Origin: Actinidia chinensis
Taxonomy: Eukaryota > Streptophyta > Magnoliopsida > Ericales > Actinidiaceae
Assembly (NCBI GenBank): GCA_009663005.1
Contig: VIGQ01001946.1
Coordinates: forward strand, 1-25,000
Direction of reading: 5' to 3'
DNA length: 25,000 nucleotides
The notes beneath the pieces are model-generated. The model did no database searches. It saw nothing but the letters and a program-made list of their open reading frames with translations, and was not told the DNA's origin. The position numbers were made by a program, and so were the translations under genes. Shown in pieces: positions 20,991-25,000 of this stretch (positions within the stretch are counted from its first letter, which is position 1; each line of letters starts with the position of its first letter).

Positions 20991-21300
20991 GAATGTGGCA
21001 CAGAACAAAAATGAAGATCAAGATTTGGATGCATTTTTGACAGTTCATCATACCACTAATCATTTGACGGTGGATTTGAATTCGGGATGTTCCTATCACA
21101 TTAGGCCCCTTATAGGGATTTGTTTTTGAGCCTTGAGTGTTCGACGGTGGTGTGTCCTGATGGGTAACGATAATGCCTACAAATAAGAGGGATAGGAACG
21201 ATCCGGTGAAGATGTTCGATGAAAAACTATCAAGGAATTTTTGACGATAGTCGGTATATCGACTTGAAGAAAAATCTTACTCTCTGGGAACCTTATACTT
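20991..21300 (+). pseudogene. Copia-C protease remnant
   Basis: The open frame 20932-21129 contains NVAQNKNEDQDLDAFL followed by VDLNSGCSYHIRP. In the copia protease family this is WILDSGCSYHM, so the catalytic Asp codon at 21079-21081 encodes Asn (GAT/GAC to AAT). A VLMGNDNA-type block follows near 21152-21175, then a stop. The Asp-to-Asn change would inactivate an aspartic protease even without the frameshifts. Confidence 0.85.
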
Positions 21301-22365
21301 AAAAAGTATAATGTCACTATGGAAGAGATTCCGAAAGTTGTTCGAGGTGCACATGGTTTTTGTTTTTTTTTCCTAGGGAAGGGCACTCGAAAAGGAATTA
21401 TATTTTCTCGATGGGAGTACTGTCACAGGGAGATGTGTCGTCTCCAACAGTCAGAGGATCAGACACTTCCAAATTATGGGCCATATACGATGGGCATCCT
21501 AGTAAGAAAGCTTTGCAAACTTTAGTCGACAAGGAGTTATAAAAGGAGCTAAGACTGGATAAATTAATTTTATGAGCATAGTGTTCGGGCAAGCAGACTA
21601 TGGTAAAGTTTGGACTGCAATTCATCAGACTGAAAGAATTCTGAGATTATGTTCAATTGGACATTTGGGGACCTACACAGACTTTTCTTTGGGAGGTAGA
21701 CATTAGTTTGTTATGTTTATCCTGACGATTTCTCCAGACGAGTTTGGGTCTACACTATGAAACATAAAGATGAATTCTTGACATCTTTCTGAATTGGAAC
21801 AAATGGTGAGATCCGACAGAAGAAAAATCAAGAAGCTACGAATCGATAATAGGGCGACTATAGATATGATCCATTCCTAAAGGATGCAGGGAGGAAGGAA
21901 TAGTTAGACACTTACAGTTTGTCGTACGCGCTCCGCAGATGGAATGGAGAACGCATGAACCGTACTCTGGTGATGAACGGTCGATGCATGTTGTCTCAAG
22001 CTGGATGAGCCAGACATTTTGGGCAGAGCAGGATCATGCCTCTACATCTCGTCAATAGATTACTTGTAGCTGGGATTGGTGAAAAAATGCCAATGGAGGT
22101 ATGGTCTAGTAAACCTGTTACAAATTATGATTGTTTACATATATTTGGAGGTTATGCATATTTTTATGTGACTTAATCTAAGTTGGATCCTAGAGCCAAG
22201 AAATCCATATTTGGGGCTTTAGTTCTGCGTACAAAAGGCATACAGCTTGGGTGTCCGAGTTGAAAAAAGTTGTTGTGAGCAAGGATATTACTTTTGATGA
22301 GTCTGGGATGTTACATTTTGAGAATCTGAGTCCAACATCTACTCAGCAGGTGGGGGCTTGAGAGT
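21300..22365 (+). pseudogene. Copia-C gag-pre-integrase and integrase remnant, truncated at the 3' end
   Basis: MEEIPKVVRGAHG (21319) and SDTSKLWAIYDGHPSKKALQTL (21420-21525, shifted frames) are the pre-integrase segment. The zinc site CEHC is degraded near 21575-21590. The catalytic core begins VQLDIWGP (Asp near 21656-21664). The second acidic motif LRIDN is at about 21836-21850, and the third, GERMNR, near 21945-21962. The VWSGKPVTNYDCLHIFGG block is at 22100-22150, and DPRAKKSIF follows near 22190-22215. VTFDESGML is at 22290-22310. Sequence after about 22365 no longer matches, exactly before the RT should start. Confidence 0.9.
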
Positions 22366-22795
22366 CAGTAGTTGCCAACTAAGGTTTTGGTTGTTGTATG
22401 GAGCTTGTCTCCTTTGTATGTCCTTGGCCTTTCAGGGACTCCAACATTCTTTGGTTTATAAATTTATTTATTGATCAATAAAAATAACTATTGGTTATTA
22501 GTTATTACCTCTTTCACTAGATAAAACATTCAGTCATTTAAGTATTGTAACTACCCTTTTTAACTAATATGGTGGGTACTCAAAAACTGACATATTGAAA
22601 TCAAAACATGGCAAGAGGCAAGGAAACCAAAATCATGGTAAGAGGTAAGGAAATTTCACGGAACGAGAACCATTTTGTTCAAAGAACTACAAAGAGATTC
22701 CATGCAACTTCATGAATTGGCCAAATCTAAGGTTACCAACAAATTTCTATTCTACTCTTCTATACTAAACTCAAAAGAAAGTGAACCCCACTTAC
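22366..22795. other. Non-coding stretch between Copia-C and RPS15 exon
   Basis: It is probably RPS15 intron plus other repeat. An AT-rich tract at 22445-22500 contains TTATTTATTGATCAATAAA, a partial palindrome. A 26-28 base tandem duplication, ACATGGCAAGAGGCAAGGAAA and TCATGGTAAGAGGTAAGGAAA, covers 22603-22656. No further RPS15 exon is found. Confidence 0.5.
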
Positions 22796-22853
22796 AGCCT
22801 TGCGCAATTTCTTGATCAGAGCCATCAGCTTCCACTTCAAACCTCGCTGAAAC
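22796..22853 (-). pseudogene. RPS15: RPS15 (uS19) exon, 40S ribosomal protein S15 fragment
   Basis: The minus-strand exon of 58 bases encodes FQRGLKWKLMALIKKLRKA after a split Arg codon. Plant S15 has FSRGLKRKPMALIKKLRKA at this position. It is bounded by a canonical acceptor (TTGTTAG, ending 22854) and a canonical donor (GTAAGT at 22795-22790). Two substitutions, R to W and P to L, hit otherwise invariant positions. S15 is a component of the small ribosomal subunit near the decoding centre. No downstream exon encoding the HLRNMIIVPEMIG region is found between here and Copia-C, so the gene is truncated or interrupted. Confidence 0.85.
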
Positions 22854-22953
22854 CTAACAAGACATTAAACCAACAAATTCAGTCATCTGAACAATTACAA
22901 TAATAAACTATCTCTATTGCCTATACAACACATAGAGAAGGAGATTGACTTAA
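22854..22953 (-). other. RPS15: RPS15 intron
   Basis: About 100 bases between the two RPS15 exons, T-rich on the minus strand with a TTGTTAG acceptor. The donor side reads TTAAGT where GTAAGT is expected, so either the donor is mutated or a base is misread. Confidence 0.7.
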
Positions 22954-23055
22954 GGCGAGGACGACACAAGAGTTTGACGAGCTCATCGGTGGACATGTCC
23001 AGGAGAGCGTCCAAATCAACCCCTCTTATGGGGTAATGTGTTCGTTGATCTTGCA
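22954..23055 (-). pseudogene. RPS15: RPS15 (uS19) upstream exon
   Basis: The minus strand encodes RGVDLDALLDMSTDELVKL, identical over this stretch to plant 40S ribosomal protein S15, followed by a degraded CRPRL where the family has a short Arg-rich run. Upstream, at 23050-23020, a damaged counterpart of the PKKRTF.K block is visible (DQRTHYP), with a deletion. A TGCAAG acceptor-like site bounds it at about 23055. The start codon and any first exon are not identified. Near-perfect protein conservation suggests a recently functional gene, but the missing 3' exons, non-GT donor and deletion favour a pseudogene or a TE-disrupted copy. Confidence 0.83.
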
Positions 23056-23540
23056 GTGACATCGAAGATAGACACCCACGGCAGGCTTTTCCCTTTGGTC
23101 ACCGGCTATATGCTCTACGCTATACGTGCTGCCTCACAGCTGGCACACAGACACGTTAAGAGACGTGGCGTCGGAGCTATTTCTAGGAAACGGCACTCCA
23201 ACGATCAACGTAGATGACTGGAGTTTTAATATCCCTACTAGAGAGAGAAGAAGAAGGAAGAAAGAAGAGAAGGTAAGCAGAGGAGAATATCCCGCTACCT
23301 ACAATGATTCCTGCTTATGTAGTTTAGTTCGGCGCGTACCTCAACGCGCCACGGCCTGTTGGGTCATCGATAGTTCACCTAATCCCACCTCACGAATCAG
23401 TTGGTTACTCATCATTACGCCGCTAGCCTCTTCGTTCGGGTATGGGTCTGTCAGTGGTTCCCATGCCGTGTAAGTTTTCTCTTGTCCTATGTCATCATTT
23501 GGGATTCCTGTCAACCCTAAACTCTTGCCCAAGCTCTGAT
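23056..23540. other. Upstream flank of RPS15 without a recognised gene
   Basis: A purine tract at 23241-23273 (pyrimidine on the minus strand) could be part of an RPS15 first intron or 5' UTR. CCCTAAACT near 23514-23522 is telo-box-like. The minus strand at 23540-23533 reads ATCAGAGC, part of the initiator-Met PBS motif, followed by TTGGGC. An open minus frame of 63 codons runs 23532-23341 with no recognised family. A decayed retrotransposon leader is possible. Confidence 0.35.
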
Positions 23541-24240
23541 GTGACTACAAATATGGATCACTTCACAATGATAGCCCGGTCGAGATGGTGGTTTGAGCTC
23601 GGAACAAGTAGGACTTGAAGCCTTGGCCCGAGCTAAGGCTAGTTGTGTAATAGTGCGTCTGCCCCCGTAATTTTAGTTTGACGGAGACTGCTTAATTCGG
23701 ATATAGATAGTGACTTTACGGTGTCCCCCCTGCCTTCCTACGGTCGGAAGATACCGTCATGTATTTTGTCTGCCTTACACCTTTTTAGTTTTCTTTTTCT
23801 TTGAACCTTCATGACGTTCTCTTCTTCGGTATCCCTCCATCAAGCAACCAGTTCAAAAAAACCACCCTTGTACCATAAAATCGAAACATTAGCGAAAATT
23901 TATTAGGAGAGAGAAAGAGAGAGAGAAAGAAGTTAAATCCATGAGAGATGAGAAAGAAAGAGTATGAAAACTAGAGAGTTCTACAATGGCTGACCGTCGT
24001 TACCAAAAACCATAATATGCGGATCTACATTAAGTCCCCCGCTTTCTTTCTACTACAGAACTATCTAGGGTTTGGAAATTTAATTTCGTTTTAGCTCAGT
24101 ATTTATATGCGTGAGGAAGAATACAGTAGAAATTGTTTCAAAAAAATTACAATGAACTTCCTAATGTTTCCTATGATTAAGATCGAGAGTGTTATGATTA
24201 TAATGTGGCCACGAGGGTTACGTGTGTTTTACCTTATAGT
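23541..24240. other. Non-coding stretch with GA-rich tract
   Basis: No coding domain is seen. A GA-rich microsatellite-like tract lies at 23908-23972. A telo-box motif CTAGGGTTTGG lies at 24065-24076. These motifs occur in plant promoters of translation-machinery genes, but no transcript can be assigned here. Confidence 0.4.
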
Positions 24241-24255
24241 TTCCCTCGGGCGAAT

Positions 24256-24800
24256 ATAAGAGCAACTTCAGCACAATACTTTCTAATTTTTTTTCAACTT
24301 TTAATTAAAATAGTGGATTATTTCTTTAGGGGTTCCTTTTTGACTACTTTGAAGCATCTTTAACAATATTTCTCACTTTACTCATATTTAAAAAAATAAA
24401 ATAGGGGTCCTTTTCTTTTAAAAAATATTTCTTAACACTATCTTGAGTCCAAACACTACTCCCTACTCTATTAAACATTATTATTTTTCCTTCTAACATC
24501 AACACATCAAAATTCCACCAACACCCCCCAGTTCTTTGTTTTAGGCCTCACCAAATTATGTGTTTTAGGATTTAGCGATTTGTTGGCAAGGTGGTTGTTG
24601 GCATCACAATCTTCAACACTGTGAAGACTTCGCGAAAGAGGCGGCCTCTATTGTTGACCAGAGCAGCAAGAGCCTTTGTTTGATCAGCCCCTGTCAAAGC
24701 TTCTCCTCTTTCTTCTCTTCTCCTTTTCTCTCTTTCTTTCTTTCTCATCTCTTCCAATATGAATTACAAAATTGATGTTACTATTCATATTGGCCTGGAC
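24256..24800. mobile_element. MITE-like AT-rich tract (GAGCAACTTCAGCAC...)
   Basis: It starts TAAGAGCAACTTCAGCAC at about 24257 and is AT-rich without convincing ORFs. Near 24770-24795 it reads GATGTTACTATTCATATTGG, which resembles internal or terminal sequence of short plant DNA elements. The second inverted end is not visible. A CT-rich run at 24698-24752 produces a Glu/Arg/Lys-rich frame on the minus strand that is probably an artefact. Confidence 0.35.
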
Positions 24801-24810
24801 TTTGACTTGT

Positions 24811-24866
24811 TGGGCTTGGGGCTTCTCTTGTTATTGGGCTTGGCGTGGGCTTCATGGTCTGGGCTT
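24811..24866 (+). promoter_or_regulatory. Cluster of four site II-type TGGGCTT/TGGGCT motifs
   Basis: Motifs begin at 24811, 24835, 24846 and 24860. TGGGCY (site II) clusters are known in promoters of plant ribosomal-protein and growth-related genes. Here they may belong to a gene right of the window or simply be repeats in a transposon. Confidence 0.35.
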
Positions 24867-25000
24867 CTCTTGTTTCAATGGGTTGGACCCAACAATACCA
24901 TATGACTATATCTATGCTACATCTACGTATTACCTTAAATCTGTACACATACTCTATTATATATCTACACACCCACACCCATGTTAAGGGGGAGAGAGAG

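Larger units (their letters stand above)
19080..22365 (+). mobile_element. Copia-C: 5' half of a Ty1/copia element (Tnt1/Tork-like)
   Basis: The plus strand has an LTR ending at about 19466, a perfect initiator-Met PBS (19469-19480), a long leader, gag (from 20201), protease, the gag-pre-integrase segment and integrase. It ends near 22365, just where RT should begin. RT, RNase H and the 3' LTR are absent from the window. The motif set (KFDG gag start, SGCSYH protease, GHPS...ALQ, AERMNR-type integrase) resembles Tnt1/Tork copia elements; the lineage is inferred from memory. Confidence 0.88.

Noticed and set aside
22796..23055. Functional RPS15 gene
   Set aside because: The 3' exons are not found, one donor lacks GT, conserved residues are changed and the exon start is damaged. 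It is reported as a pseudogene or disrupted copy.
23557..23590. GGATCACTTCACAATG resembling an rRNA 3' end
   Set aside because: The surrounding sequence has no rRNA structure or conserved helices, and the match is only a few bases.
24572..24757. Glu/Arg/Lys-rich minus-strand frame
   Set aside because: Much of it is a translated CT-rich tract, and low-complexity sequence readily produces such frames.
1..25000. CRISPR arrays, tRNA genes, bacterial operons
   Set aside because: There are no regularly spaced identical repeats, no cloverleaf-like sequence with A and B boxes, and the gene content is plant transposon and eukaryotic ribosomal protein.

Overview
This window looks like nuclear DNA from a flowering plant, probably a eudicot. 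Almost all of it is decayed, nested LTR retrotransposons. The evidence is several plant Ty1/copia and Ty3/gypsy polyproteins readable by homology, an initiator-Met-tRNA primer binding site, and two exons of a plant-type 40S ribosomal protein S15 gene. Every element carries many stops and frameshifts, and no open frame exceeds about 133 codons. The sequence alone cannot separate true mutation from uncorrected sequencing error. I see no bacterial-style operon, CRISPR array, rRNA or tRNA gene.

Layout: (1) About 1-6130, minus strand, is a Tat-like Ty3/gypsy element. Read right to left it has an LTR with TATA box (from about 5615), a PBS-like site, gag with zinc knuckle, protease, reverse transcriptase (RT), RNase H and integrase. 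It runs off the left edge. (2) About 6440-18250, plus strand, is the 3' half of a Ty1/copia element, called Copia-A: RT, RNase H, polypurine tract and 3' LTR. Two later insertions interrupt it. (3) 7223-9126 is a roughly 1.9 kb AT-rich insert of unknown type that splits Copia-A's RT/RNase H. (4) 9997-16632, minus strand, is a structurally near-complete copia element, Copia-B, with two LTRs and a 5-bp target duplication AGAGT. It sits in the last codons of Copia-A pol. (5) 18250-19080 holds an unidentified 99-codon ORF and a MITE-like tract. (6) About 19080-22365, plus strand, is the 5' half of a third copia element, Copia-C: LTR, PBS, long leader, gag, protease and integrase. It stops before RT. 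(7) 22365-23055, minus strand, holds two exons of RPS15 (uS19) with introns but no 3' exons. (8) 23056-25000 has purine-rich tracts, telo-box and site II motifs, another MITE-like tract and no recognisable gene.

The insertion order can be read. Copia-A is older than Copia-B and older than the 1.9-kb insert, because both interrupt it. The gypsy element abuts Copia-A's pol linker and may also have inserted into it. Copia-C ends abruptly against an RPS15 intron, so the ribosomal-protein locus was broken by transposon insertion or rearrangement. I found no clear new biological system. The most notable items are the dated nesting, the unidentified insert, the RPS15 fragment and the repeat-rich regulatory parts of the LTRs.
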